From: Chroicocephalus ridibundus
Taxonomy: Eukaryota > Chordata > Aves > Charadriiformes > Laridae
DNA: 64,000 bases
Assembly (NCBI RefSeq): GCF_963924245.1
Contig: NC_086284.1
Span: forward strand, 161,501,653-161,565,652
Reading direction: 5' to 3'
The notes beneath the pieces are model-generated. The model did not search any database and had not been told where the DNA came from. It was given only the letters and a program-made list of their open reading frames with translations. The position numbers and the translations under genes are program-made. This document shows, in pieces, positions 12,559 to 27,500 of this stretch; within the stretch, counting starts at the first letter, position 1, and each line of letters begins with the position of its first letter.

Positions 12559-15500
12559 CTGCAAGACATGGAAAAGTTATAATTTGCTCCTGATCCTGTA
12601 TTAAATAGTGGGGTGGTGGTGACAGGAAGGGTGAAAGGGTCAGTCTTACTCCTAAATTATACTTTCAAGTAAGAAAGTACCATCTTACTTGAAGGAGATG
12701 CAGACCAGAAATAACAGCACTGCTGCAGCACTGAAAGGTAAATGCTGCTCAGTTTTCTCTCACACAGCACATACACAAAGCCCCTCTTCTCTGCTTCCCC
12801 CCACCCCCAACATCACTGGCAAAAGTCAGGCTTTTTGGATTAACTGCTAGCTTGCAACCAGCTGTTGTTCTTTCCTGGTGATAAATTCAAGAAAAAAGAA
12901 TTCTACAAGGGTTTTTGCTTGTTTATTTTTTGAGTAAGACCAAACTCTGGTTAAGCTCCATGTTTTGGCAAGGGCAGAAATGTTACCATGGTGGAACATG
13001 GCAACCCATCCTTCCTTCCCACCCTGCGTAAATGGGAGCTGGGGGTGGGGAGGAACCCCAAAAAGAAAGCAAAGCTGCCGCCTGTTAACAACGCTCAGTC
13101 TGTAAATGCTAAGCAGAGGCTTCCCAGACTGCAGCAGTCTGGTAGTGTAGATGACCGTGCAAAACACCTCCCAGCAGTCGTGCTCCTGCTCTTTCAGCTA
13201 GAGGCTGTAAGAACAAGCAGCAAAGCAAGACTCGCTCGCTCGCTCACGCTAGCTGCACTGTGCTGTCTCCTAGGCAGCACGACAGAGGCGGCAATCGATT
13301 CCAAGTCAGTACAAGAACCAGATGCTGAAAACAAAATAAGCAGAGGGAATAGCTTTGGGCAAGCAGCCTTTAAGGGAGGAGCTTGGATTGGGAGTAACTG
13401 AATAGGATGGAGAGATTCTCACAGCAAAAGGAAAGATCTCGCCTGTCAGAGAGCTGAGGGGCTGGGAGAAACCTGTAGATAACTGGTGGAGGACCTCGGG
13501 GTGGGGATCTGCCCTCACCACGGGCGTCTCCCTGGAGGAGGAGCATGATTGATTGAGACCTGGGGGGAGGTAAGAGCTGGGAATGGCTGCACCCCACCCC
13601 TGATGCAAACAGAGAAGGAGACTTCACTAACAAGCCACTCGGTGAGAATAGCATTGAGGAGGTTTATGATTTTTTTATGGTCACGTTGGGAGGTGCAAAC
13701 AGTAGAGAACCAACTGTAAATCAACCAACTCCCTCTCTCTTCAAAAAATGGCTCCTGAATGCCGTTTCACAAGACAAGGTGCATGCCTGGAATCTACCAT
13801 GCCATTAAAATATTGCAAACACTACAATAAGACAACTTCAGCCAGTAACGAGGAATTTGTCTGTATTGACTTCTCTGTCACTTTAGAGGATGAACCCGTA
13901 CTCACTAGGCCAAACTATCTGCAAACTAGACATTCTCTCTTGGGCCTTTCAGCTTCGTTATTTATTGCACTGGCTGTCCTACACCTCCCGTGAGATCACT
14001 TACTGCGTGTGAGTGAGTACGTGCTGCTTGAGGTCCTGCCTCCGCATGAATAGCTTTTCACAGTAATCGCACTTCAGGTTCTTCTCCCCCGTGTGGATGA
14101 CCATGTGTGACTCCAGATGAGCCTTCTGGGTGAACGATTTGTCGCAGAGGGTACAGCGATAATTCTTCTGACCTAGGATTACATACATACACCCACACAT
14201 TGACAGTCAGTGTCCCAAGAAATACAGTAAGCAAACACGCCTGACCACTTCTGAAGAATAAACTTTTACGCTGAAGAAAGGCAGATTCTGTGTGAACAGC
14301 ACCTGTTTCCTCCTGCAGTTCCTTCAGACTCAGCATAAAGGCCTACCTAGTTACAGTCCAGATTTAGCTATGCAAAAAACAGGCATCTGACTTCATTTAA
14401 TCATTCCCAAAACTTTTCACCCCCCAGCCCATGCCCCCCAGGCCAAAAAACCCACTTCATGCTACTGTTTCGAACCACTGAGCCCTTCATGTGATGCACG
14501 GCTCTGCACTTAGTCCTTAACACCATCCGTTCCTCTTCCTCCAGTGCTTGTGGTGAGTCAGCCTTTCCTGTAAGATGACTTTCTGCTTCTTGTCTACACC
14601 AACTGTGCCTCCCTGTTCTGCATATCAAAACATCACCAGCAGACTTGTAAATTTTCCAGCAAAGAGATCCAGGCAAACACTTAACAAGACTAGGCTTATC
14701 CAAGATGAATTCTTGAGTAAAAATGACGGTAGCCTCCTTTTTAATAGTAACCATGGTAGCCATCTAGTTACTCTACCTGAGTACATCCTCATCTCCTCTA
14801 GTTTCCCACAGGAACTGATTCTGATGCCTTACCGGCACCCAACCACATTTGATGCACTGCATTGCCTTTGTCTAGAAAAACAAGTTCTCTTACCTAACAA
14901 ACACATGGGTACAAAGCTCACTGGCTCTTTGGTAACTTCTATGTTTTATCCCATTTTTCCACTTACCTATAGCTCTCCCATTATTCTTTGCCAGAAATAG
15001 TTCGAAACCCCTGCGCACCACTGAATTCAGACTAAGTCTGAATACCACTTGAATCCCTATCCCACTGAGTATTGTGTGGTTGTGTATACCACATTTATAC
15101 TCACTCAGTTTATTAAAACTCCTCACTCCTGAGCACGGAGCTTCCTGTGCTTGACTCAAGCGCACTGAGCTCCTGGTTTTATTCCCTTTCCAGCTCTGTG
15201 ATTTGCATTCTGTGGTTCCCAACAGCTATTTCAACCTTAAAAAAAAAAGCAGCAAAAATATCCACACTATTGCTGTCCTGTACTTGACCTTCACCCTCTC
15301 CCCTGTCTTCACACTGTGTTAAATCCATGCCTTTTTGTATTTCCTCTTTTCTTACACAGCTGAAAAATCACCAATTTATTTTCCTCTTTTAGAGCTCATT
15401 CACTGATCTGGCAATTCTCCCTTTATCCCCAAAGCCTCTAGTGATACCCAAATGCCCACAGAAGTCAAGAGCACATTCACGCTTAAGTTTTGATGAGTGA

Positions 15501-18500
15501 CAGAGCTGAGCCTTGGCCACATCAGTCTGACCCTACAGTCACCAATTTCAGTCTAGTGCCATTTCCTTAAGATGACAATTCAAAGTAAGAAAGAGGGGAA
15601 AGAGCTCAACCCCATATTTATGTGGACAGCTGTCCACATTACAAGGTCTCAAACCCAATTGGCTTTTTCTCACAAGCAGAAGGGAACCCTTGTTTTATCA
15701 TAGGTGCCAGCACTGGACCTGCTGTGTGGGAACAAAGGGTTTCTGTGTCCCAGATGAAGGCAAACGGTTCTTCCCAACTGGAATCAACTTCAGCTCACCA
15801 AATGCTTTTCGACATGGCACAATCAGCCAGAACACAGGTCTACATACTGTTTTATAAGCACCCACACCACTGAAGCCAGTCCAGCCCTGTCCCATGACAA
15901 CCAGCGCTCTCTCAGGCAGTGCCCAGGCAGCTGGGGTCAGCATGGACTAGGGATCATTCCTACAGACAGTCAGGATACCACCATTCTTAGAAAGGCAGGT
16001 GGAGGAAGGTGATTCTCCCCCTCTACTCTGCTCTTTGAGACACCACCTGGAGTAGCACATCCAGTTCTAGGGTCCCCAGTACAAGACAGACATGGACCTG
16101 TTGGAGCGAGTCCAGAGGAGGTCCATAAAAATTATGAGAGAGCTGGAGCACCTCTCGTACAAGGAAAGGCTGATAGAGTTGGGGTTGTTCAGCCTGGAGA
16201 AGAAGAGGCTCTGGGGAAACCTTATTGCAGCTTTTCAGTACTTAAAGGGGGCTTATAAGAAAGACAGAGAGAGACTTTTTACCAAGGCCTTTAAGTGACA
16301 GCACAAGGGGCAATGGGTTTAAACTGAAAGAAGATAGATTTAGATTGGACATAAAGAAGAAATTTTTTACAATGAGGGTGGTGAGACACTGGAACAGGCT
16401 GCCCAGAGAAGTTGTGGATGCCCCACCATTGGAAGTGTTCAAGGTCAAGTTGGATGAAGCTTTGAGTGACCCAATCTAGTGAAAGATGTCCCTGCTGATG
16501 GCAGGGGGGTTGGACTAGATGATTTTTGAAGGTCCTTTCCAACACAAAACATTCTACTATTCTATGTTTCTAAGAACTTAGATTTATGGGCACAAGGTAC
16601 ACCCTGCCAACTGGCCAAGGGATCAGAGATAATAGCTCCTGCCCCGATGCTTTACTAGCATAGGCATCCCTTAAAGTTCCCAGCCCTTACCTGTGTGTAT
16701 CTTGAGGTGTGTCCGTAAGTTGCTAGGATCACTGAAAGCTTTGCTACAGAAATCGCACTTGTGCGGCTTCATGCCCATGTGTCCCATGAAGTGGACATGG
16801 AGCTTGGAAGGGGAGATGAAAGCCTGGGGACACATGGAACACTTCCACTTCCTTTCCTTGCCGTGGCCTGGCCCATGGCTGCTGCTGTGCCCCTGGCTGG
16901 GGAGGTGGTTGTGAATATGGCTGCTCAAATGGGCCTTGAAGTCCGCATAGGAAGCGCATTCCTTTCCACAGTGGCAGATGTGCACATCCGGATGTTCAGG
17001 GACACCTTTGGGCACAAAAGCATCACTTTTAATGAGGCACAGCAAGGCCTAACAGAGCATGATCCATGTTAACACTTTGTCTGTGGTAGCAAAGCCAGCT
17101 GCAGAGATTTTCACCCCTGTTCCTTTCAGCTCCAGTGCTTTTCAGCTCTTTTAGGTAGGCCATTTCAAATGTTTTGGCGGGCCAAACTTTGGAATGGTTT
17201 TGAGCACAGCTCCACCAAACCTAAATTATCACAACCAAAGGTGGGAGAGGATAAGAACACCTTCAGCCAGCAAAACTCCCTTAGCACCAGATGGATGAAC
17301 AGAAGAAAAACAAGCCTTTTTCTTTGACACTGCAATCTTTTACTCCTGATCAGTGGAATTAGATAGTGAAATGTCTCTGTTAAATGATGACACTCCTGTA
17401 GTCACAAAATGGAAAAGGAAATGATGATGTGCACCCCTAGGAACTGAGAAGGAACATAATGCACTCCCAAGTCACAATGCCCTGAGATGGCACTAAAAGG
17501 GAATTCAAGCTGAGTACGCCCTGCAAAGCTAACAAAGACGAGCATTTACTTACCAAGCTGTCGTGCATAGTCCCGACTGTAATAAAAGAGAAGCTCATGT
17601 TCAGGTGGGATGTCCCGAGAGGTGCAAAAGTAAATTTTTCCATCATGAGGATAAGCTACCAGATTCTGCTCTTCCCGGTTCCTATAGTAATAACAAGAGT
17701 TATGAAAAAAAACCCTCCAGAAATAATGACTTTTTGTGAGAGAAAAAAAGAGAAGGAAATTCCTATAAATACGTAATGAGAGAACCTCAATGCTTGTCAG
17801 CACATTATAAAAAACTTCTGTGTCTGTCACTTCTGTCCTTCTTTATTAAAGGAACGTATAGGGAAACTGGACCTTGAGAGCCAATCTGTTCCACCAACTG
17901 ATACATTTTTCACACTGCAATATCTTGCTGAGAAAATTATTAATAGACCTTGGAGTGGGCTGAGAGAAGAGCGTTTATGATCTCTCAAGAAACTACAAAA
18001 ATATCTATATTTTTCACATTAACCCCCTTAAGAAATAAAGAACACACGAGGGAGAAATAAATATCAGTAAAGTCTTAGAGCAAAATTATCTTAAAAAGCA
18101 TTTCCAAGATGTGATAGTTCATCTTCTGAAGCTGTATCTTGCACATGTTTGTTCCCAGTATCTGAAACCAGCAAAACCTCTGCCCCACTGCAGTTGGAGA
18201 TCAAGCATTAACTTCTTGACTCCTGCATATGGGAGCAATAAAATGAATTGCAGGGGAAACCTACTTTGCATCACAGAGCCATAGCACTGGTTCAGCCTCC
18301 TCAGTGGACCATGGACGGAGCAATACTGAAACCAGTCTAGATAGTTTTCATCACAGGCTCCAGAAAGCCTGAGAAGGACAGCTCTTGCAAGCTCCGAGAG
18401 CTTGGAACTCGGCCAAAAGAACCCAGGGACACTTTGCTTATAAAATATTAAAATCGAAAAAACAATCAGCATCATCTTCACAGATGGATCCAAAAGAAAT

Positions 18501-21500
18501 GGGACAGAGGGAAGGCATTAACAAGCTAAAAAGGCGTGGGACAGAGAGAAGGCAATAACAAGCTAATACACAGTAAGCCAATATAACATGAGCTTGGTTT
18601 AAAGCTTTAGAACAAGGGAAACAAAGTATGTGGGCAGATTCGGGGCTGTTTTACTACAGCATGTGTGCTGGTTCCCCCATAACGTTCTCCACTGGATGCT
18701 CTGTTTCATTCTCTCCACCAGCCCAAGATGCCTAGGTAACTCCTGAAGGTCCCTTGGTGCGAGCTCATTACCCATGTGGGCAGTCAGTGGAGCAGTGGCA
18801 TTCTCCAGCACATCCTATGAGCCTGCAGCTCAGACACCAAGCTACTTGGCACAGTACAGGTGGTTCTCACCTGGCTTTGCGTACAAACATCATCCAGTTA
18901 CATTCATTTTCATCAGTTGTAATGATGCAGAACTCCAGGACACCATTGTGATAGATCTATCAGGAAAAACAAATGCAATCTTAGGACAAAACACAGCAAC
19001 GAATGCAGTGAAAGCCAGCTTCTTACTTTAGGAGAGGATGTGTTTATCTAGAACAAGCCAGGAGGTCTCCATTGACAAGACCACAGCCCTATTCTTACTC
19101 CTTACTGTCCCCTTCACACAGGAATCTTGACCTCTCCGCTACCCAGGAGGCTAGAAAAACTGTTTATCAGCATCTTTCCCACACACCACCTTTAGCGCCC
19201 AGCAGAAATGGATTTGGCTGCTTTACTTACAAGCTAGGTCTTGTGAATAATAATATTTGGGCAAAAAAATATTCATATATTTATCTATTTATCTATTATC
19301 TATTTATTTATATAGATCAATTGTACTTTCTCAACATGAAATGATGTGAAAAAGAAAGCTTTAAAGCAGCTTTCCTACAACAAATACATCACCTGGGGGA
19401 ACTTTCAATAAACAATGATACAAAACAAACAAACAAGTGCTGTCTCGTAATTCATACACAACCTCTGCTGCAACTCCCACACAGATACTGGAGACCACAT
19501 ACAGCCCTTTCAGCCCTTTAAAACAAAAGGTATTAAAGGAGTTTGTTGTACTTCAGGATTGATTACCAGCATATCACATGGTATTCAGCTCTGCTATGCT
19601 GATATTAAGTATTAAACAATGAAACTGCATTGATTTTGATTTTTGGCAAGGATGATAATGTTAAAGGTGCTGTATCATGTGATGGTTTTCACCAGATAAA
19701 GGCAGGCCGGCAGACTCCGAGAGCCATAACATCCACTGACCTTCCAGATGTGACTAGCTGCTTTGTCTGTCCAGTCGGCCACCTCTAGAGAATGGCTCTG
19801 CTGCCCGATCAAAGGTCCAAAACACGTCCTTACAGGAATGGTTTCTCGTGTCCACACACCTATCAGTAGAAGACCAAAATCTGCAGAAATCAATTATTTA
19901 AACAACTAATCATGCATAACAAAGAGGTGGGAGGTTTATGAGATAATGCTCCAAGGGTAATATCTAGGCAAAAGATCATCAAAGCTTCTATTTCACATAT
20001 AAAACACACCTAAGGCAGAGACAAGAACCACCACCACCACATGACACTATTGGGAGCCGCTTTGTTTTAATTACAAATATTTATTTTGTTTGTCAAAAGC
20101 AAGTAGTTTACTTTTTAGAAAGCTATAAAACTAAGATCCTAGCCACTTGTACCAATTAAAGTTTTCATGGCACTTTCTGCAGAAGCAGAAAATACTAGTT
20201 TCAGTAACTACATTTCGCCTACCTAATCCCCAGGAATTTCCAGAATTGTTGCTGGGCATTGTTAAGCAGCTTCTGCATTTCTCCCCAGAGGCAGCTGTAT
20301 TTCTGTCATGGGCAGAGGGATTCCTGCGTGTATATTATTTATTATTAAACATTCATATATATATATATATAGGTCTACATGAATACACTGAATAGCCTTT
20401 AGGAATAAACTGGAAACTAGTGCAGCTTGAAAAGAACAGATGTAATCTACTCTCAACAAGCAGCATCACTAAGCAAGCCAATAATCACATTCTTCTCTAG
20501 CCTTCCGATCCTTAGGATATTGCACTGTGCTCTTCCATTTCCAGGCGACAATGGCGTGAAATACAGTAACAAGGTCCACATCCAATGACAAGGTCACAGT
20601 CTACATACCAAATGTAAATGGGAGGAGGGGAAGGAAAAAAAAAAAAAAAAAGAAAAAAAATAAAAGAGGCACTCATGATTAATTCTCCAATGAGAGTATC
20701 GAGAAGACCCACAGGTAGCAAACCAAGCTGATGAACAAGCAGACAGAAATCTCCTCCAGTATTTCTAATTGTTATCTTCCCCAAAGCTCCAATTGCTGTA
20801 CCATTTGCTTATCAAATCTGTGCCCGGGCTGTTTAGCACACAATAAAAATAAACACCATACCTTGCTCGTGCTTGACTTTTACTAAGTGTTTCAGTAACG
20901 CTCTGTGGCAGCACCCCTAGAGTCCAGCTGAAGTCTAAGCAGTAACCAGAGGACAAGAAGCGCTTCACAATGTAAGTCAGGGTGATTACAGAAGAGGGAA
21001 CCACCTCTGTTGCAGTGTTTCTTTCCCACATTAAATTCCCTATGGCTTTTGATTTCAGGCAATGAGAGTATTTCAAACTGCTGCATAGAAATATATAGGC
21101 ATCTGATCCTTACCTGCTTCAGCTCCCATGATAGACTGCCGAAGGACAAGCTGCTTAGGGAGAGAAAGCCTGGCTCGGCTCTCTATCGGGGTGTCAGGGA
21201 CAAAGGTGACGGGCCCGTGATCTGGGCAGTCTGATGGATATGCCTTGTCACACAGTGTGCACCCTGCAAGACAGGGGAAGGGATAACAAGAAAACGGGGA
21301 TTAAAAAGATGCAACAGCCCCATGGTGCAATCAGCTCCCTACCAATATGTTTCAGCCCAGCTCCAGGCAAAGGCTGTTTCTATCTGGTTTAACTCATTCG
21401 CATTACTAACTTTTACTCAGAAGAATATGAACCATACAGTCAGATTGGCACCAGCGTACATGTCACTGTTCCTATCCAATTCAGATCAAATATGACAATC

Positions 21501-24500
21501 TCCACCTGCCTTCCTGATGGCAACTTCATCATTTTGTGATGTGAAACCTCAAGGATATTCATGTAAAGGAACAGTAAGATCTTTGTAAAATTTTTCTGAT
21601 TTGAACTCACAAATCCCCTTATCTCCATTTAAATTCAGACAACGTGAAAATCTTCATGTCAGTAAAAAAGTGACCTCACTGCTACTTTTGAAGGACCTAC
21701 TTCAATAACATCATACAGTACAGCTCTACAGAATGCCACTGAATGGAACAAAAACAAAAGCCCAAGAAGAATCAGTAGCATCACTTTCCCAATCGGTCAT
21801 TCAGCATAAGTACTGCTGAAAAATAAACCACTGAAAGTCTTCAGTCTAATACATTTGGGGAAGAGTACAGCATAAAATGCTCTCATCTAGAAAAACTATG
21901 TCATTTTAATTTTCTATGAATGGCGCAACCAACATCTACTCAGCAACCACTCTCCTGATAAATCATTCTTCTTCTGAAGAAAGATGCTCAGCTAATTAAG
22001 CAGAATCTCCCACAAAGACCCTCTTTGGCCTCTTGATGGCCCAACTCCAGGATAAAAGACCTATCACAGAAGTAGTCTTCAGCAGGCATTAACAGCAGCT
22101 CCATTACTATTTGTTTGAAGAGATTTTTGGGACGCTCCTTTCATACATCTGGGTACCAGAACCTGACCCCATACAAAGTACAGTTTAAGCAACTATACAA
22201 TTATAGATAGGAAGGTACTCAGAAAATTATTAGGTAGAGCCCATATAAGAATTGCTTCATGCGCACAGATGACATGTAGGAGTACCGCAATGACAACAAC
22301 GAGACCTGGGTAATGAGAAACACTATTTACAACAGTTGTTTTTAAGCATTGCCTAGCACTAGGGGTCTGTGGACTAGCCTCAGGGAAAGGCAAAGAGGAA
22401 GAAAAGCAAGTTCTAGGCATGTGATACTACCACTTGAAAAAGTTTAGGGATTCATACATTTTTAAGAAGTTGAAAAAAAATCTCCTGCATTCTATAGGAA
22501 GCGAAATATACCATTTTCTTTCCATTTCAGTCCTTGCCAAATAATGAAAAGAAATTAAAAAAAATAAAAATCACAGTAATTACTTCTCAGATTTGGGTAC
22601 CAAGAACTGTAAGCAAAGACGGTCAAAAAAAGGGCTACTTAAAAGTTTCACAAACATTTAGGACTGTAGCAAAGGCACACTTTTTTCTTCCTGCTTAGGA
22701 ACGGTGTAAAAAGTTTTCTGACAAAGGCCCTGATTCCTGCCTTCTCAGTGAGGAAAAACCACCAAGAGGCTCTAAAACAACTCCTCCTCCTTGCTGCCAC
22801 CTGTCTGGACACAAATTCATGTTTTATTCAGGAGAAGTTTAAAAACAACATCAAAAAGTTAAAATTTAAACCTTCTTAACTCAAGGATCTATTTTGCAAA
22901 TCACATGAAAGCACTAGGTATGCAATAGCCATTATAACACCCTACCAATGGGGAACATCACCTGGGAAACAGCTTAGGACTATTTTTAAGTACAGTGACA
23001 ATAGCTGGCACATCAAATCTCACTTCAGTGAATAAAAGAAGTTATGTCATCATAAGCATGTTGGATATCACAGTATTTTGATCATTATTTGTTCAACACA
23101 ACAGATGCTAGTAAAAACTTCCGAGTGCATCAACTGTAAAACTCCTCCTCAAGGAGTTGTATCATATCACAGTTCTACGCCCACCTGATTTTAAGTGATA
23201 TTTTATCCCGCAGAATAAAAGTTTTAATTCAAATGTCTGACTAGATACTTAGCACTAAACTGCACCTCTCCCATTGCTAACCGAGGCACTATTTCTTTCC
23301 ATCTCTTAAAAAATATTCAGCAAGCAAAGCTTGTCATAAGGCTCTGGCAGGTGTAATGCCAGACTGCGTGCAAGAGCAGCACTCAGCAATGCTGCCACAA
23401 CAAATAAAACTGAATATAAAAGCTGGCCTTACGCTTCAGTGGCGGGAAGCCAGACATGCTGCGGGTGGAAGTTCAAGTCTCTGTCCCAGCAAACAAGAAC
23501 TTCACAGTTCTCAAACACCGCTTCTTGAACGATGGCAGGATTGAGAGAATGCAACGGCCAGTGCTCCTCTCTTCCTAGGAGATCAACTAACCTCTGGACT
23601 GAAGTCCTTTGATGACAATAATTAGAAATATTAAAAACTTCCCTCCCTCTCTGCTCTTTTTTTCCAGCAGGTCCTGTTGAGAACAACATTTTCACTATGA
23701 TTGTTCATGGTTTAATAAAAATTTTGCAAAATCGCGTAACGCCATACTCAACAACTACACCCACTCAATGAAACGTATGGCTCATGGTGGTGTTTGTTGA
23801 TTGTTTTTTTCACGGAGCAAGAAGAGTCATTTGTGATGTGACTTTAAAGAACAAATGTCTCATTGCAAAGGATAAAATCAGGATATCCACAAAAGGCAAG
23901 AGGTTCATAAACAATTCGGCTGCCAACCTCAAGGCCACATGGGAGATGGATACAAAGAGAACAATGCTAAAACATCCTATTATGTCTACTTCCAGCTAAC
24001 ATCACTTCAGCGAGGTTAATCTGCCACTGCAGATGTTCCAACTTTCATGGACTTGTTAAATAACTAAGTTCCTTTCAGCAGAAATCTGTAAAACTAGCAA
24101 TAAGAGTCCTGTCATCCCACCAGATGGTAGCTACATAACAAATCCTACTGCAATGAACCAGGAAATGCCCACTCACATATGGTAAACAAGGTTGCCATGT
24201 TCTCCTTGTTCGAATTGGAGTCTTCCATTTGCAGAGAGGATGGTACAAAGGCAAGATTGTCTGCAGACACATCCACGTGACTTGGCCCCATGGCTACTTC
24301 CTGATTTATGGAAGACACCGCCACCGGCTCGAGGCTGAGGCCCACTTCGTGCAAGGCTACCGAGTCCAGGGAAGCTAGGTTGTGTGAGGTAGAGAGCGCC
24401 ACACTCACGGAGTTGGTGCTCATGGCCACAGTATGAATGGAGTCATTTAGTGTGCTGTCCGATATTCCTGTCACCCGCCCGGCGATGTGGTCAGGCTCCA

Positions 24501-27500
24501 TGACGACAGGGAGTTCCAAAGTGCTACTGTGAATAGGAATGACACCGCCGTGTCCTACAGCGTCCGACGTCAAGTTACTCCCCACTGTGTCTACAGCTAA
24601 AGGTTCATGTCTCCGGGAGCCGTTTGGGATCTGCGAATGATCCCCAGCTACGTCATCCATCGTAAGCTCCTCTGTCATCCCATCTGTAGAGATGGGGCTG
24701 GTTACCCTCGAAACGCTCTCCATAGCGATTGTAGTATCCAGCGCTACCTCGTGGCTGTCACTAGGATGCAGATTTTGAGCACCATGCGTGTTCACTGTGC
24801 GGGAGTCCATGGAGACAATCCCTGGTTCCAGCCCCACGGTCCCACTGGGCTGGTAGGGATCTAGGGCCGAGGGATTGCTGGAGACTGACAATGCCGGATT
24901 GCTATCAACATTTATAGTGTTGGGATGGATGTACTGAGGTGGAGGTCTGTCAGCCAAATAAGATAAGATACCTGATAGAATGAGAGGGGGAAAAAGAAGA
25001 GTGTGAGATGACATCAGTTTTCAAATCCTGAACAAAAATACCCCATCATCACAGCATAGTACATGAAGACCTAGATCCTTGAAGACATGCTCTTTGCATT
25101 ATGTCCAATTAGAAACCACTAATTCTAAAACATGGCTCACAAACATATGCCAACCCAATGCTCTTGTCAGAGTGTCATTTGACAACAAATACAGAGCTTT
25201 CATCCACCAGAGCCAGTCTCTAGTTATTTGTCAAACTCTGAACAGCCAAGCTGCTGGCAGCATCTAACCTAGGCTCCTCAGTACAGAGACTGAATCGCAA
25301 AGAGGTTCTTCACATTTTAGGCATAATTTTTCATTCTCAAGAAATAGCTCACAAAGCATGAAGGACTGCTAGTGGAATCTAACATTTGATAATCCCTCGT
25401 TCATCTTGGCTAGGAGAAGTAGAAACAGTTCTCCAGGATACACCCTTTTTGCTTTGTTATTTTAGCTTTAACAATGACTACTTCCTTCCTCTAAGAGTAA
25501 GTGACACAACGGTCCATCTCTGATGCCATCAGTCGCAATTCCGAAGGACCAAGATAAGGTCTCTCAAAGGTATCATGAGTCATCTGCTGATAAAAAGTAT
25601 GTTGTTTCTCCTAAAACAATAGCCCAGTGAAATTTAAATCAGAAACCCGACAATCTTTTCTGGCAGTTCTGGGAAGATCCTCAGTGTTAAACAACCTTGG
25701 AACTTAAGATACGAAGAAACACTAACCTCTATTTACATACTACCAACCTCTCTTGTTGGACAAAGCTAAAAAATAGTCTTTGGAGGAAATACATCAGCAC
25801 ATTCAAGTAAACAGTACTTCCAGCGGAGACAGAGACAGATTTTGCAGATTCTGCAAGATCTGAGTCAGCACGTCTCTTTTTGGCCTTGAACCCTATAAGC
25901 CATTTGTTCTGTGAAAGTTTTCCATTCAAACATGTCTATTATTACAAGCATGCAAGCATGGATAGTCTTTCTGCAGCATAACCCCATTAAAAATGGGTAA
26001 GCCAAGAAATTGGCTTAATTGGTTTAATTTAATCAGCTGTATCAAATATTTCTGCATATTATTCTGCCCTGTGGCTTGAACAAGGAGAATCCTTGAAAGC
26101 AGTAAGATGACTGGCAGAAGAGTCCCAGGCTAAACATTAAGCAGACTAAAACGAAAAAATAAATTATTCCAGCTCAGAAGAATGGTAAATACCTTCGGTT
26201 CTCAAATGCACTGTCTCCTCCTCTACTCTTTGACCACAAAATGGACAGGCATGTAATGCAGTAGGAAAGGTTACTCCTAAGCAGCTGGCAAGTTCAGCCA
26301 ATAGTCATCAGGTAGTCGATGAGATCTGGGCTGCTCTATTTCTTTTCCTAACCTAGGCTGAACCAAAAACACTCACTGGGTGACCCTGAAGAAATTTATG
26401 ACCCTGAAGAAATTTATCTACCCCCTTCCACACTGTCAATCTTAACTACAAAACAAAACAAGGACTACATTTAAACCTTGAATTTCTGTGTCTTCATATA
26501 CTAAATGTAAAACTCTACATTTGTATTCTAAAACACAGGCGAGAGAGGAATCAAGATAGAAATCAGTGTATTAGGCCTTTGGAAACCAACCTTGAACAAA
26601 AATTAAGAAAATCTATGCCATGGGCTAAAGGGGTAGAAAAGGGCCCAAACTCTTCAGCTGATAGCTTGCTCTTTTTGAGCTTTGAACTACTGTAAGCTAC
26701 CATCAGGCACATATCAAACACTGCTTCAGACAACAGGAGAAAAAAAAACCCAGCAGTTTTCAAACTAAAGCAATTTGAGACAGAAACCAGGCATGCTTTC
26801 TTTTCTGTTAATCTTAAAAACAAAGCAGCAGGAGAAGTGACCAGAGGTTCGGTTTAAGCAGAAAATACCCTGCAATACTGTTCATATACACACGCAGAAA
26901 CAGAGACCTGAAAATAAAGGCATGTAAATGACACAACAGGCTCCCGACAAACTCCAGGAATTTACAGCTCTGCAAAACAGTCAGTCTTGCCTGCTTCAGA
27001 ACAGAAACAGGTGGCTCCTAAAACAGTTTCTCTCTCTGTTCCCATCCATCAGCACCAGACCACTTACCAGGTAGAATGTGTCTGAAATAGCTGCTCTCCA
27101 GGTGAGGGTATGGTGGCGGAGGTAGGGTGTAGTTTCTCTCTGGTATACCACACATCACGCCTCGATCCCCAATACCCATTGGGAGCATCAGAGACAGAGC
27201 AGAGGGCAAGGAACTCAAGGAGGGGCCCAAGTTTGGAATTGCAACAGGCAAGCCTGCAAAAGAAAATTCCCATTTAAATGCAATGGAACTATTTGAGCTT
27301 ATGAACACACAAGGTAACAAAGAGGTTACTAATTCCTCAGGAGCTCCCTATGGATGTATGGTATGGTACTGTCAAAATAAGGTGGCAAGCTTCAAAGAAA
27401 GGATCACAGTTATCACAGCACTGAGAGGCATGCCTGAATCTTTTTTGTATATATTACATAAGGCCTACTTCTACTTTACAATTGTAACAGATTTCTGTCT

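Noticed and set aside
13000..13990. Overlapping frames of 80-137 residues in the last PRDM4 intron
   Set aside because: No family motifs, mutually overlapping, no exon borders that extend the zinc-finger frame.
16092..16545. Short frames on both strands at 16.1-16.5 kb as genes
   Set aside because: They are pieces of a decayed CR1 retrotransposon.
17006..17056. Upstream extension of PRDM4 exon 9 from a TTAG acceptor
   Set aside because: Joining exon 8 to it gives an immediate in-frame stop; the CAAAG acceptor restores the conserved GVPEHPDV junction.
23429..23695. 88-residue - strand frame in PRDM4 intron 4 as an extra exon
   Set aside because: Not found in the PRDM4 family; the flanking exons already join in phase without it.
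24607..24864. + strand frame opposite PRDM4 exon 4
   Set aside because: Antisense shadow of a large, verified coding exon.
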